Shown piece by piece: positions 8,836 through 17,050 of a DNA stretch of 41,015 bases. Below the pieces are notes generated by a model that worked only from the letters and a program-made list of their open reading frames with translations, ran no database searches and had not been told where the DNA came from. The DNA lies in the NCBI GenBank assembly GCA_004557975.1, contig SFEV01000022.1, positions 1 to 41,015 of the forward strand. The letters are read 5' to 3'. Every line of letters starts with the position of its first letter. The first letter of the stretch is position 1. The translations under genes were made by a program, and so were the position numbers. The stretch is from Lachnospiraceae bacterium (GTDB taxonomy: Bacteria > Bacillota > Clostridia > Lachnospirales > Lachnospiraceae).

Positions 8836-9645
8836 ATGGAAAGAAAAACACGCAGTAACAAAAAAATCATGAAGCTTTTGCTGGCGGCGGCAGTGCTTGC
8901 TCTGATGCTGGGAGTCACGTCATTTGCGGCGGGAGATGTGTATGTGGACATGCAGCCCACAAATGGCGTTTATGCCTACTCCGGTATCTGGGAAGACAAC
9001 AGTACGAATGTGTACCACAGAATTTCTGTGGGAAGCAGCGGTGCGCTTGCAGTTACCGGTACTTCTGTTTCTGATTACGGTACCCTTGGCTATGTCAGTG
9101 TCGAACTGTACAGCTCAAATATGAAGCGCCTGGACAACAGCAATTATGCGACGATGGTCAATGCGGATCAGACAAAAGTCGCTGTGTATGGCGTAAAAAA
9201 GGGAACGTACTTTATCAAGACGACAGGCCAGAAACGTTATGTGTTGTCCGCTGCATTCAAGAAGGCGACAGCCAAGAGCGGAACATCAAAGAAGAAAGCT
9301 GTTACACTGAAGCAGAACAAAACAATCAGAGCCACTGTTCCGGCAGGAGAGTCCTCCAAAGCGACAGACTGGTACAAATTCAACGTGACAAAGAGCCGCA
9401 AGCTGGAACTGACGATTGACACGGCAAATAACGGCTACTTTGAGTTTTACCTGTACGGACCGAGCTACAAGAACGGAGTTCGCATCGGTTCTCTGAAAAA
9501 TAATGGAGGTACGTATTACTCCATCAATCTTCTGAGCGGGAAGAAGGCAAAGGTCAAGACGGGAACGTACTATATCAGAGTGAAACGTTCCTCATATGAC
9601 AAAAAAGCATCGGGAATATACACCATTAAATGGCGCCTGCGCTGA
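8836..9645 (+). CDS. Secreted protein with a C-terminal pre-peptidase-like (PPC) beta domain
   Basis: An exported protein of 269 residues and unknown function. A basic N-region (MERKTRSNKKIMK) and a hydrophobic core at about 14-27 followed by TSFAAG form a signal peptide, probably cut after the alanines near residue 32. There is no lipobox cysteine. The rest falls into two beta-rich modules. The second (about 150-269) has WYKFNVTKSRKLELTID and GTYYIRVKR patterns resembling bacterial pre-peptidase C-terminal domains, which often bind carbohydrate or protein outside the cell. Lysine-rich linkers (GTSKKKAVTLK) are typical of clostridial surface proteins. The ribosome binding site is AGGGAGG. It is transcribed alone, with its own promoter and a shared bidirectional terminator, and converges with the ZorB-like gene. 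Confidence 0.8.
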   Translation: MERKTRSNKKIMKLLLAAAVLALMLGVTSFAAGDVYVDMQPTNGVYAYSGIWEDNSTNVYHRISVGSSGALAVTGTSVSDYGTLGYVSVELYSSNMKRLDNSNYATMVNADQTKVAVYGVKKGTYFIKTTGQKRYVLSAAFKKATAKSGTSKKKAVTLKQNKTIRATVPAGESSKATDWYKFNVTKSRKLELTIDTANNGYFEFYLYGPSYKNGVRIGSLKNNGGTYYSINLLSGKKAKVKTGTYYIRVKRSSYDKKASGIYTIKWRLR

Positions 9646-9680
9646 CGGGAGTGTATCGTTTGCCGGCGGAATAATATAAA

Positions 9681-9745
9681 GGGCTGCACGCGGCGGATAT
9701 GAAGACACTGAGAGTCTTATATCTGCCGGGGCAGCCCCTTATTTT
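9681..9745 (+). terminator. Bidirectional terminator between convergent genes
   Basis: GGGCTGC (9681-9687) pairs with GCAGCCC (9731-9737). Inside it GCGGATAT pairs with ATATCTGC, and AAGAC with GTCTT. The plus-strand product ends in CCTTATTTTG. In the other direction a shorter T-rich tract follows, so it can serve both the secreted-protein gene and the minus-strand operon. Confidence 0.75.
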
Positions 9746-9777
9746 GTGCTTAATTATTCAAATGGAATTGATTCTGG

Positions 9778-10779
9778 CTATTCTGAAATGCCGACAGACG
9801 TCGTATCGAGTATCTGCTTCATCTCGTTGATCATTTCCTCATCCTTCAGACGGAATTTGATTTCCACACGCCGTGAGGCATCCATATTGATCTGTCCGTC
9901 CTCTGAGTAGACAGGATTGCTCATGGAATGACCGTTGGCAGTCAGTTTGCTCCTGAGGTTCTGCTGTTCCTGCTCATCCAGAAAAGAGTCGGCGATGGTG
10001 AACAGATAATTGGCTACAGCAAGTGCACGTTCCTGTGAAAGCTTCAGATTGTAAAGGTAGTCACCGCTGGTATCCGTGTATCCGTCGATACTGATTTCAG
10101 CGAGGTATGACTGATAGTCCGGTGTCATCAGCACCTTGCAGTAGATGGGAAGCAGTTCGCCCAGCATTTCATTTCCCTCGTCGGTCAGCTCATTTTCATT
10201 GTAGCCGAAGAGAACGTTGGAATCCAGGGCTATGGAGCCGTCTGCTTCGTCAATAACGACATTTATGCTGTGCTCGTCAAACTGCTGCTTCAGATCCGCG
10301 ATCAGGTCGGCTTTGACACCGATGATCTGTTCCAGCTTCTGCTGTTGTGCCATCATAAGCTGTTCCTGTTCATCCAGGGCAGCCTGCTGCTGCAGCATCA
10401 GAGAATTCTGCTTTTCCAGCTCAGATTGCTGGGAAAGCACAAGGGCGCTCTGTTTATTCAGGTCTTCCTGCTGACTGGCCAGCAGCGCACTCTGTTTGTC
10501 CAGATCCTCCTGCTGGCTGGCCAGCAGCGCACTCTGCTCATCCAGCTCTGTCTGCTGACTGGCCAGCAGGCTCTCGCGCTCCTCAAGCTGTGACAGAAGT
10601 TCATTCTGAGTCAGCTGGTGAGCCGCCTCTTCTGCGAGCTTTTCCTGATAATTTTTCTGCGCCTGCATAAAGGAAACGCACATAACCAGCACAAAGAGCA
10701 GGAGAAGTCCGGCCATCATATCGGAATAGGAACGCCAGATATTGTGGCGTTCATACGTTTTTTTTCGTCTGGAATACAT
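9778..10779 (-). CDS. MotB/ZorB-like OmpA-domain stator protein with long repeat coiled coil
   Basis: A 333-residue inner-membrane protein with the build of MotB, or of ZorB of Zorya. A short cytoplasmic N-terminus is followed by one membrane helix (about 21-39) led by an SYSDMMAG motif whose D20 sits where MotB has its proton-carrying aspartate. Then comes an unusually long glutamine-rich coiled coil (about 42-170) built of six 14-residue repeats. Last is an OmpA-type peptidoglycan-binding domain (about 185-320) with DGYTDTSGDYLYNLKLSQ and RAxxVANYL. It lies 35 nt downstream of the MotA-like gene in one operon. By analogy it anchors a proton-driven rotary or force-generating complex to the cell wall. 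No flagellar genes and no zorC, zorD or zorE homologues are nearby, so the cellular role is open. Confidence 0.85.
   Translation of the reverse strand: MYSRRKKTYERHNIWRSYSDMMAGLLLLFVLVMCVSFMQAQKNYQEKLAEEAAHQLTQNELLSQLEERESLLASQQTELDEQSALLASQQEDLDKQSALLASQQEDLNKQSALVLSQQSELEKQNSLMLQQQAALDEQEQLMMAQQQKLEQIIGVKADLIADLKQQFDEHSINVVIDEADGSIALDSNVLFGYNENELTDEGNEMLGELLPIYCKVLMTPDYQSYLAEISIDGYTDTSGDYLYNLKLSQERALAVANYLFTIADSFLDEQEQQNLRSKLTANGHSMSNPVYSEDGQINMDASRRVEIKFRLKDEEMINEMKQILDTTSVGISE
10324..10575 (-). repeat. 42-bp tandem repeats coding a 14-residue coiled-coil unit
   Basis: Six in-frame units of the type SALLASQQEDLDKQ (residues 69-152 of the MotB-like protein). The central units are close to identical in DNA as well (CTGGCCAGCAGCGCACTCTG recurs on the plus strand). 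Fourteen residues is two heptads, so gain or loss of a unit would lengthen the coil without breaking its register. Confidence 0.9.
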
Positions 10780-10814
10780 GAAATCCCCTCACTTTCCTAT
10801 CATGTGGTATGCCG

Positions 10815-12284
10815 TCATTTCTTTTTTCGTGAGCGGAACAGGCGCGGTGCTGACATGAGATCCTCCAGATCATCAAGTCTGCGCAGTGTCTGCCTCAGAA
10901 GATACGCCGTATCCTCATCCTCCTCCTGCATATCGGCAGAAAGCTCGGCGGTCTTCTGATGCTTCTGTATATCCTGGAGCTGGGAGGCAATTCTGGACAG
11001 GTCACTGCGGATTTCAAGATTCGACTGGACGGGTCCCATGCTGGCGATCTCGTCGGAGTAAGCCTGCAGCTTTTCGCTGTTTTTCTCCCAGACCTGGGAA
11101 AATTTTTCGATGCTCTGGTACATGAAACGGATATATTCCTGATACGTCGCCTTCTGCTCCTGGCTGATCCGGTAAGCTTCCTCCTGAGCGGAGGCCAGCT
11201 TGTCGAGAGACTGGGAACTGTATGCTTCCGAGTGTTTCATCTGCTCCTGCAGCGAAGTAAAGGTCTGCTGAAGCCGCATCATGGAGCGATCCATAAAATC
11301 AGTGTATCCTGCGTAGGATTTCTGCATCTCGTCTACCGTTTTGCTGATCTGCGTAAAATCATCTGTAAGCTCTGAGCGCATCTGTCCGATTACCTGCTCA
11401 CAGATATTTGCAAGAGCCTGTTCCTGACTGACTGTAAATGCTTCCACCACCTGGCTGATGCCGTCTGTCATCCGGTCAAAGGCCGGTGTAATGGCATTTT
11501 CAAAGCTTTTTCCCATCTGCTCCACAAACAGTCCTGTCAGATCCTGCACCATGTCCTCCTGGCTTTTCTGGTGCTTCAGAAGTCTGGACAGAGAGTCCAC
11601 CTCATAGGGAGGGCGAACGTGCAGATAGTATGTATCAAGAAATACTTCCGTCAGCGCCGACAGATTGGAAAATTCACTGCGCAGAAGGAAAGAGAAGGAG
11701 AGGGACAGGGAAATACCGTAGATGGATGTGATAAATGCCACCTTGATGCCGTTGATCAGAGGTGTGACAGATCCTGCCATCTGCTCATAGCCGGAGGGAT
11801 CAAATTCTCTCAGGCCCATGACAAGTCCCACAAAGGTACCGAGAATTCCGAGACTGGTCAGAATATCGGGAACAAGCTCCAGAATCCCGCGGTGCACATA
11901 CGTTTCAATAACCTCTTCATTAATAAAATTCCGGATATCACAGGAGCTTCCGGGATTACTGCGGTCCATGCTTCGGTACTGCTGGTAGCAGTCGTCCAGA
12001 AAGCTGTTCTGGAACAGTGTGCGTGCATTCCCGGAAGTGTCCGGTGCTCTGTCTCCTCCGGAGCGGATTGTGTCGGTTGCGCGCTTCAGCCCTTTTCCGA
12101 CCTGCATCAGCCGCCGAATGCCTGCAATGTATGAAACTGTCAGCATCAGGAGCATGACTGCGAGAAAAATGAGATTGAATAACAGTGTGTTCAGATCGAC
12201 ATCACGGCTGATATACGTGATAAAAACGCAGATGCCCACAGAGACAGCGGCGGCGATGACAGAAACAGATCTTCTTGCGTACAA
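10815..12284 (-). CDS. MotA/TolQ/ExbB (ZorA-like) proton-channel protein with coiled-coil tail
   Basis: A 489-residue membrane protein. It has two N-terminal helices (about 7-26 and 34-56), then a cytoplasmic stretch, then the conserved MotA/ExbB channel helices: VPDILTSLGILGTFVGLVMG (about 151-171) and IKVAFITSIYGISLSLSFSF (about 190-210). Residues 240-480 form a long predicted coiled coil pointing into the cytoplasm, as in ZorA rather than TolQ or ExbB. It should pair with the downstream MotB-like protein as a 5:2-type stator. The start is a TTG (12284-12282), chosen because AAAGGGGG lies 7 nt upstream and there is no in-frame ATG nearby. The promoter is divergent from the serine hydrolase gene. 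A ZorA relationship is inferred from architecture alone. Confidence 0.85.
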   Translation of the reverse strand: MYARRSVSVIAAAVSVGICVFITYISRDVDLNTLLFNLIFLAVMLLMLTVSYIAGIRRLMQVGKGLKRATDTIRSGGDRAPDTSGNARTLFQNSFLDDCYQQYRSMDRSNPGSSCDIRNFINEEVIETYVHRGILELVPDILTSLGILGTFVGLVMGLREFDPSGYEQMAGSVTPLINGIKVAFITSIYGISLSLSFSFLLRSEFSNLSALTEVFLDTYYLHVRPPYEVDSLSRLLKHQKSQEDMVQDLTGLFVEQMGKSFENAITPAFDRMTDGISQVVEAFTVSQEQALANICEQVIGQMRSELTDDFTQISKTVDEMQKSYAGYTDFMDRSMMRLQQTFTSLQEQMKHSEAYSSQSLDKLASAQEEAYRISQEQKATYQEYIRFMYQSIEKFSQVWEKNSEKLQAYSDEIASMGPVQSNLEIRSDLSRIASQLQDIQKHQKTAELSADMQEEDEDTAYLLRQTLRRLDDLEDLMSAPRLFRSRKKK

Positions 12285-12335
12285 AAAAATACCCCCTTTA
12301 AATGAAATATGTCTGCCTGAAACTGGTCTATGTAA

Positions 12336-12364
12336 ATTATAAAAAAATATTGGAAAGTAGTAAA
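12336..12364 (-). promoter_or_regulatory. Promoter of the MotA/MotB-like operon
   Basis: On the minus strand: TTTACT (12364-12359), 17-nt spacer and perfect TATAAT (12341-12336), about 50 nt before the TTG start. Confidence 0.6.
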
Positions 12365-12445
12365 GGGATTATGGAAAAAATAAGAAAAAATGTGGAATTG
12401 ACCGTGTATACGTTGTATAATTTCGTGAGAAAGGGGAATGTTTTT

Positions 12446-13618
12446 ATGGATGATTACGCAAAAAAAAGGATACATGAGGTTATCGCAGAGGCAGTGGACG
12501 GCGGTGTGACGGCTGGGATCAGCGTCCTGGTGCAGCAAGGTACGGAAGAGATTTTTTATGACCAGCAGGGTTATGCTGATGTGGAAGCGAAAAAGAAGAT
12601 AGAAAGAGATACGATTTACAGGCTGTATTCCATGTCGAAGCCTGTTACAGCTGCGGCTGTCATGATTCTGATGGAGCGCGGAATGCTGGATCTGTGTCAG
12701 CCGGTATCAGAGATTCTTCCGGGATTCGGGCACCTTATGGTGGAGGAGAAGGATACGGTGCGTCCGGTTCGCTGCGCGCTCACCTCTCTGCACCTGCTGA
12801 ATATGACGTCGGGCTATACGTATGGCGGTATGGATACGAAGGGAGGAAGGATGATTCTTTCGTATCTGGCAGAATGCATCAGGAAGCTGGGAACAGAACA
12901 GGAGGTGTCCACGACAGAGTTTGCAGCGCATCTCGGTTCCATTCCGCTGGCGTATGAACCGGGGACTTCCTGGAGCTACGGTCTGTCTGCAGATATACTG
13001 GGAGCAGTTGTCGAGCAGGTCTCCGGCATGCGCTTCGGGGATTTCCTGGAGGAAAATATATTCGGACCATTGGGAATGAATGATACAGGATTTTACGTGC
13101 CCCGCAGAAAGCAGGATCGCCTTTCCAGAGTTTATGAGAGTACCGGAGACGGAAACATGCGGCTGTTTAGCGGAGACCACCTTGTTATACAGAACAGGAT
13201 GGATCACCGTCCGGCCTTTGAATCCGGAGGAGCAGGGCTCGTCTCGACCATTGATGACTGCTGCAGATTTGCCAGGATGCTGGCACAGGGAGGCACTCTG
13301 GATGGTGTGAAAATCATGAACAGGGAGACCGTCAGATATATGACTTCCGGCGGATTGACACAGGAGCAGCAGCGGGCCATGCATGAGTGGATCGGTCTTG
13401 AGGGACACACGTATTCTCATCTGATGCGTATTGTGAAAGATCCGGGAATGGCCGGGACGCTGACGGAATGCGGAGAGTACGGCTGGGATGGATGGCTCGG
13501 CTGCTATTTCGCAAATCTGCCCCGGCGGGATATGACGATTCTGATGATGCAGCAGAAAAAGGATGCAGGTACGTACCATCTGACCAGGAAGATCAGAAAT
13601 CTGATCCTTGGAGCTTGA
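12446..13618 (+). CDS. Serine hydrolase of the beta-lactamase/esterase (class C-like) family
   Basis: A cytoplasmic protein of 390 residues related to class C beta-lactamases, EstB-type esterases and D-aminopeptidases; the substrate is unknown. The catalytic SxxK is S62-M-S-K65 (YSMSKP). A tyrosine motif follows near residue 177 (WSYGLSADILGAVVEQVSG), where this family has its Y-x-S/N element. A GWDGWLGCYF segment near the C-terminus stands in for the KTG-like strand. There is no signal peptide, so it is unlikely to be a secreted antibiotic-resistance enzyme. An ATG at 12302 is in frame, but the ATG at 12446 is preferred: AAAGGGG lies 9 nt upstream, a TATAAT at 12416-12421 lies between the two, and family similarity begins here. 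Confidence 0.85.
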   Translation: MDDYAKKRIHEVIAEAVDGGVTAGISVLVQQGTEEIFYDQQGYADVEAKKKIERDTIYRLYSMSKPVTAAAVMILMERGMLDLCQPVSEILPGFGHLMVEEKDTVRPVRCALTSLHLLNMTSGYTYGGMDTKGGRMILSYLAECIRKLGTEQEVSTTEFAAHLGSIPLAYEPGTSWSYGLSADILGAVVEQVSGMRFGDFLEENIFGPLGMNDTGFYVPRRKQDRLSRVYESTGDGNMRLFSGDHLVIQNRMDHRPAFESGGAGLVSTIDDCCRFARMLAQGGTLDGVKIMNRETVRYMTSGGLTQEQQRAMHEWIGLEGHTYSHLMRIVKDPGMAGTLTECGEYGWDGWLGCYFANLPRRDMTILMMQQKKDAGTYHLTRKIRNLILGA

Positions 13619-13643
13619 CAAGTAACAGAGTATCGCGTATACT
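13615..13643 (+). promoter_or_regulatory. Strong promoter of the ACT-domain gene
   Basis: TTGACA (13615-13620), 17-nt spacer and TATACT (13638-13643). The -35 box overlaps the stop codon of the serine hydrolase, so the ACT gene has its own transcription start. Confidence 0.85.
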
Positions 13644-13686
13644 TCTTTAGTGCTTTAAAGTTAAAAAGAAATCGGAGGATACAGTT

Positions 13687-14103
13687 ATGATCACACAGAT
13701 TGCAATTTTCATAGAGAACCAGAAAGGATTTCTGCGCAGGGTGACGGAGACACTTCATTCACAGGAAATAGGTATTTATGCAGTTTCCACCATTGATTCA
13801 CCGGAGTTCGGGATTGTGCGCATGGTAGTGGACAGCCCTGAAAAGGCAGTGGATGTACTGACCGGAGGAGGATTTGTCGCCAAGACGTGCGAGGTGATTG
13901 CAGTGGAAGTAAAGGAGCAGAGCACGCTGGATGAGCTGCTTGCCGTTGTACATGAGGGGAATATCAATATCAATTACATCTACTCCACATTTGACCTTGC
14001 AAATGGAAAACCTGCTGTGGTTCTGCATGTTTCTGATATGGATGAGACCGAGGAAATGCTGCGGGCAAGGAGCTTTGTCTGCCTGGATACAATAGCAGGG
14101 TGA
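13687..14103 (+). CDS. Double ACT-domain amino-acid-binding protein
   Basis: A small cytoplasmic protein of 138 residues made of two ACT modules: about 1-67 (ITQIAIFIENQKGFLRRVTE, then the beta strand GIVRMVVDSPEKAVDVL) and about 70-138 (VIAVEVKEQSTLDELLAVV, then KPAVVLHVSDMDE). ACT domains bind amino acids and usually control enzymes or transcription. Stand-alone pairs like this occur widely in Clostridia, often without a known partner, and the ligand is not predictable here. The start follows a GGAGG ribosome binding site by 7 nt. It is monocistronic, with a strong promoter before it and a terminator after it. Confidence 0.88.
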   Translation: MITQIAIFIENQKGFLRRVTETLHSQEIGIYAVSTIDSPEFGIVRMVVDSPEKAVDVLTGGGFVAKTCEVIAVEVKEQSTLDELLAVVHEGNININYIYSTFDLANGKPAVVLHVSDMDETEEMLRARSFVCLDTIAG

Positions 14104-14133
14104 TGTGGTGTGGCACGGATTTAGCCATATCTG

Positions 14134-14193
14134 AAAAGGACTGTCACAGACAGAGCGGATCAATGATTGCTCTGCCTGCGTAAGTCCCTTTTT
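14134..14193 (+). terminator. Bidirectional terminator between the ACT gene and cbp
   Basis: GGACT (14138-14142) pairs with AGTCC (14183-14187), and the inner stem CAGAGC (14151-14156) with GCTCTG (14169-14174). T-runs follow on both strands (CCCTTTTTG forward, CCTTTTC reverse), which suits the converging genes. From 14194 to 14245 nothing else is seen. Confidence 0.75.
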
Positions 14194-14245
14194 GTTGTTC
14201 AGTAAATTCGCGAGAATATGCGAAGTACACTTTTTTGCGAAAAAA

Positions 14246-16681
14246 TTATCCCATAACGACAGTTACCTGATACTGTGTCTTTCCGTCCTCAAAAGGAATG
14301 ACACATCCCTCAAGTTCTTTCCCGTCAACAATCAGACGTTCAACGCCTTTCTGGACATTCTTTGGATTCTCCACATGTATGGTGTACTGAGCTTTGCGGA
14401 AGGTACGGTGTACCGTAAAGCTTCCAAATCCTTCCGGCACACAGGGATTGACAGCAAGTCCGTCATATTCCGGCTGGATGCCGAGAATTGACTGGGAGAT
14501 ATTGACAAAAGTCCAGGCAGCCGTACCTGTCAGCCAGCTGTTCTTTGCCTCACCGTGGAATTTGGCGTCAGCCCCGGCCACCATCTGGGAGTAAACGTAC
14601 GGCTCTGTGCGGTGAATTTCACTGATATCCTCAATGTAGGCAGGGCATGTCTTGCGATAGATCTCAAAAGCACGGTTTCCGCGTCCTACAACAGTCTCTG
14701 CGATGGAGATCCAGGGATTGTTGTGACAGAAAATACCGGCATTTTCTTTATATCCCGGCGGATAGGAGGAAATCTCCCCGAGGTTCAGATAATATCTGGT
14801 GTATGCAGGCTGCAGAAGCATGATGCCGTATTTTGTGTCGAGCCTCTCTTTGACAGAATCAAGGGCCCTGACGGCAAGACCTTCCTTCACACCGACACCT
14901 GCAAGGACACAGAAACCCTGGGGCTCGATGAAAATCTGGCCTTCTTCACATTCACTGGATCCGATCTTTTCGGAATTGGCATCATATGCGCGAAGGAACC
15001 ACTCTCCGTCCCATCCGTCCTTCAGGATGGCGTCATACATATCTGCAACTTCTCTTTCCGCGTCCTCTGCAAGTGTTTCTTTGCCGAGAAGGCGGCAGAG
15101 CCGGGCATATTCCTGTCCGTATTTGACAAACATACCTGCCACGAAAACAGATTCCGCCACAGGCCCCTCAGAAGGTCCTGTCGTCTGGAACGGTTCTCCG
15201 GGTGTATCTGAGAAGCAGTTCAGATTCAGACAGTCGTTCCAGTCGGCGCGTCCGATCAGAGGAAGACGATGCGGTCCCTTGTGGGTTACGATATAATTGA
15301 AAGAGCGTGTCAGGTGCTCGAAGAGCGGGGCAGCCTTGCTCTCATCATTGTCGAAGGGTACCATTTCATCGAGAATCCCAAAATCTCCTGTTTCTTTAAT
15401 GTATGCGGCGGTTCCTGCAATCAGCCACAGCGGATCGTCATTGAAGCCGCTTCCGATATCCATATTTCCCTTTTTCGTCAGAGGCTGGTACTGATGGTAC
15501 GCGCTTCCGTCCTCAAACTGTGTTGAGGCGATATCAATGATCCGCTCTCTCGCCCGCTCGGGAATGAGGTGAACGAAGCCGAGCAGATCCTGGCAGGAAT
15601 CACGGAAGCCCATCCCGCGTCCTGTGCCGGATTCATAGTAGGAGGCAGAGCGCGACATGTTGAACGTCACCATGCACTGGTACTGGTTCCAGACATTTAC
15701 CATGCGGTTTACCTTCTCGTCGGACGATTCGACGAAATATCTGGAGAGCAGGCCGTCCCAGTATGTATTCAGATCACGGAAAGCTTTGGTCACCTGTTCG
15801 TCGGTGTGGAAGCGGGAGAGAAGGGAGATGGCCGGCTGTTTGTTGATGACATTGGGGGCTTCCCACTTTTCTTCCTTCGGATTTTCCGCGTAGCCGAGCA
15901 CGAATACGAAAGATTTTTCTTCTCCGGGCTTCAGTTCCACTGTGAGCTGATGTGCAGCGATCGGTGACCAGCCGCTGGCCATGGAATTTTCACATGCTCC
16001 GTTTTCAACGGCAGCGGGACAGGAAGCTTCGCGATACGCTCCGATAAAGCTGTCGCGGCTTGTGTCAAAGCTGTCCACAGCCGCATTTACGCTGTAAAAT
16101 GCATAGTGATTGCGGCGCTCACGGTATTCTGTCTTGTGGTAAATGGTCGATCCGATGACCTCCACCTCTCCGATGCTCAGATTGCGCTGGAAATTCGTCA
16201 TATCATCCATGGCATTCCAGAGGCAGAACTCCACGTAGGAGAACAGCTTCAGCGTCTTTGGATGATCTGTCGTATTTTTCAGGGTAAGCTGGTTGATTTC
16301 ACACGGTGCATCCATCGGGACGAAGGCAAGAAGATCCGCAGCGACGCCATCTCTGGAAGAGAGAAAACGGCTGTAGCCAATGCCATGACGGCATTCATAG
16401 GTATCAAGCTCTGTCTTTGTGGGCTGCCAGCCGGGATTCCAGACAGTGTCCCCGTCCTTGATATAGTAGTATTTTCCGTTTGCATCGTACGGAATGTCGT
16501 TGTAGCGGTATCGTGTGATGCGCAGCAGCTTGGCATCCTTGTAGAAGCTGTAGCCTCCGCAGGTGTTGGAAATCAGAGAAAAGAAATCATTACATCCCAG
16601 ATAATTGATCCATGGAAGAGGAGTCCTGGGAGTTGTGATGACGTATTCACGGTGCGCATCATCAAAGTAGCCGAATTTCAT
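14246..16681 (-). CDS. cbp: Cellobiose phosphorylase (GH94)
   Basis: Splits cellobiose with phosphate into glucose 1-phosphate and glucose in the cytoplasm, saving one ATP compared with hydrolysis. At 811 residues it has the length of the clostridial enzyme, and long stretches agree with what I recall of the Clostridium thermocellum protein: MKFGYFDDAHREYVITTPRT at the N-terminus, GSxIYHKTEYRERRNHYAFY, GRGMGFRDSCQDLLGFVH and YPPGYKENAGIFCHNNPW. The RADWNDCLNLNC motif near residue 480 carries the general-acid aspartate of the (alpha/alpha)6 barrel. There is no signal peptide. The ribosome binding site AAAGGAGAG precedes the ATG by 7 nt. It is divergent from a LacI regulator whose operator-like site lies in its 5' leader. 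Cellodextrin or chitobiose phosphorylases are less likely, given the close match. Confidence 0.93.
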   Translation of the reverse strand: MKFGYFDDAHREYVITTPRTPLPWINYLGCNDFFSLISNTCGGYSFYKDAKLLRITRYRYNDIPYDANGKYYYIKDGDTVWNPGWQPTKTELDTYECRHGIGYSRFLSSRDGVAADLLAFVPMDAPCEINQLTLKNTTDHPKTLKLFSYVEFCLWNAMDDMTNFQRNLSIGEVEVIGSTIYHKTEYRERRNHYAFYSVNAAVDSFDTSRDSFIGAYREASCPAAVENGACENSMASGWSPIAAHQLTVELKPGEEKSFVFVLGYAENPKEEKWEAPNVINKQPAISLLSRFHTDEQVTKAFRDLNTYWDGLLSRYFVESSDEKVNRMVNVWNQYQCMVTFNMSRSASYYESGTGRGMGFRDSCQDLLGFVHLIPERARERIIDIASTQFEDGSAYHQYQPLTKKGNMDIGSGFNDDPLWLIAGTAAYIKETGDFGILDEMVPFDNDESKAAPLFEHLTRSFNYIVTHKGPHRLPLIGRADWNDCLNLNCFSDTPGEPFQTTGPSEGPVAESVFVAGMFVKYGQEYARLCRLLGKETLAEDAEREVADMYDAILKDGWDGEWFLRAYDANSEKIGSSECEEGQIFIEPQGFCVLAGVGVKEGLAVRALDSVKERLDTKYGIMLLQPAYTRYYLNLGEISSYPPGYKENAGIFCHNNPWISIAETVVGRGNRAFEIYRKTCPAYIEDISEIHRTEPYVYSQMVAGADAKFHGEAKNSWLTGTAAWTFVNISQSILGIQPEYDGLAVNPCVPEGFGSFTVHRTFRKAQYTIHVENPKNVQKGVERLIVDGKELEGCVIPFEDGKTQYQVTVVMG

Positions 16682-16723
16682 AATTCACTCTCCTTTATTA
16701 ATTATTATTTGGAAAAACAGTTG

Positions 16724-16739
16724 TGAAAACGATTTAGTA
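16724..16739. promoter_or_regulatory. LacI-type operator in the cbp leader
   Basis: TGAAAACGATTTAGTA, sharing GAAAACG and TTTAGTA with the site before the lacI gene. It lies about 40 nt downstream of the predicted cbp start of transcription, in a roadblock position. The core TGAAAACGAT also resembles a CcpA cre site, so either protein could bind. Confidence 0.65.
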
Positions 16740-16784
16740 AATGGAAATAAAAAAATGCGGAAAAAATATCAACCATTTTTGTTG

Positions 16785-16813
16785 AGTATATCCCATATTT
16801 CAGCGGAAATCAA
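16785..16813 (-). promoter_or_regulatory. Promoter of cbp
   Basis: Minus strand: TTGATT (16813-16808), 17-nt spacer, TATACT (16790-16785). The 5' leader is about 95 nt and contains the operator. The divergent region 16682-17050 is very AT-rich and holds only the two promoters and two operators. Confidence 0.7.
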
Positions 16814-16928
16814 TAGCAAAATTGTGTTTATAGAAAAATCGTAAAAATTGCTGAATTCAAGTTTGACAGAAAATTATTTGAAAAAATGAAAAAAACAGAA
16901 AAATACAGAAAAAAACACACAAAAGAAG

Positions 16929-16957
16929 TTGATTCAACGTGAGAGAAGTGGTAAAAT
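16929..16957 (+). promoter_or_regulatory. Promoter of the LacI-family regulator
   Basis: TTGATT (16929-16934), 17-nt spacer, TAAAAT (16952-16957), upstream of the second operator-like site. Confidence 0.65.
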
Positions 16958-17014
16958 AAACTAAAATACGGAATAAAAACAGAAAAATATAGATATTTTT
17001 TATAAACATATAAT

Positions 17015-17031
17015 GCGAAAACGTTTTAGTA
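17015..17031. promoter_or_regulatory. LacI-type operator in the lacI-family leader
   Basis: GCGAAAACGTTTTAGTA with the perfect palindromic core AAAACGTTTT (17018-17027), between promoter and start codon. It fits autoregulation by the protein encoded at 17051. Confidence 0.7.
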
Positions 17032-17050
17032 TTCATAAAGAGGTGCAGAA

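Noticed and set aside
9778..12284. A complete Zorya defence system
   Set aside because: Only ZorA/ZorB-like proteins are present. Neighbouring genes are a secreted protein and a serine hydrolase, not ZorC, ZorD or ZorE.
12302..12445. N-terminal extension of the serine hydrolase from the ATG at 12302
   Set aside because: No ribosome binding site there, a TATAAT box lies inside it, and a good start with AAAGGGG exists at 12446.
12446..13618. Secreted beta-lactamase conferring antibiotic resistance
   Set aside because: It has SxxK but no signal peptide and lacks the standard KTG motif, so a cytoplasmic esterase or peptidase-like role is more likely.
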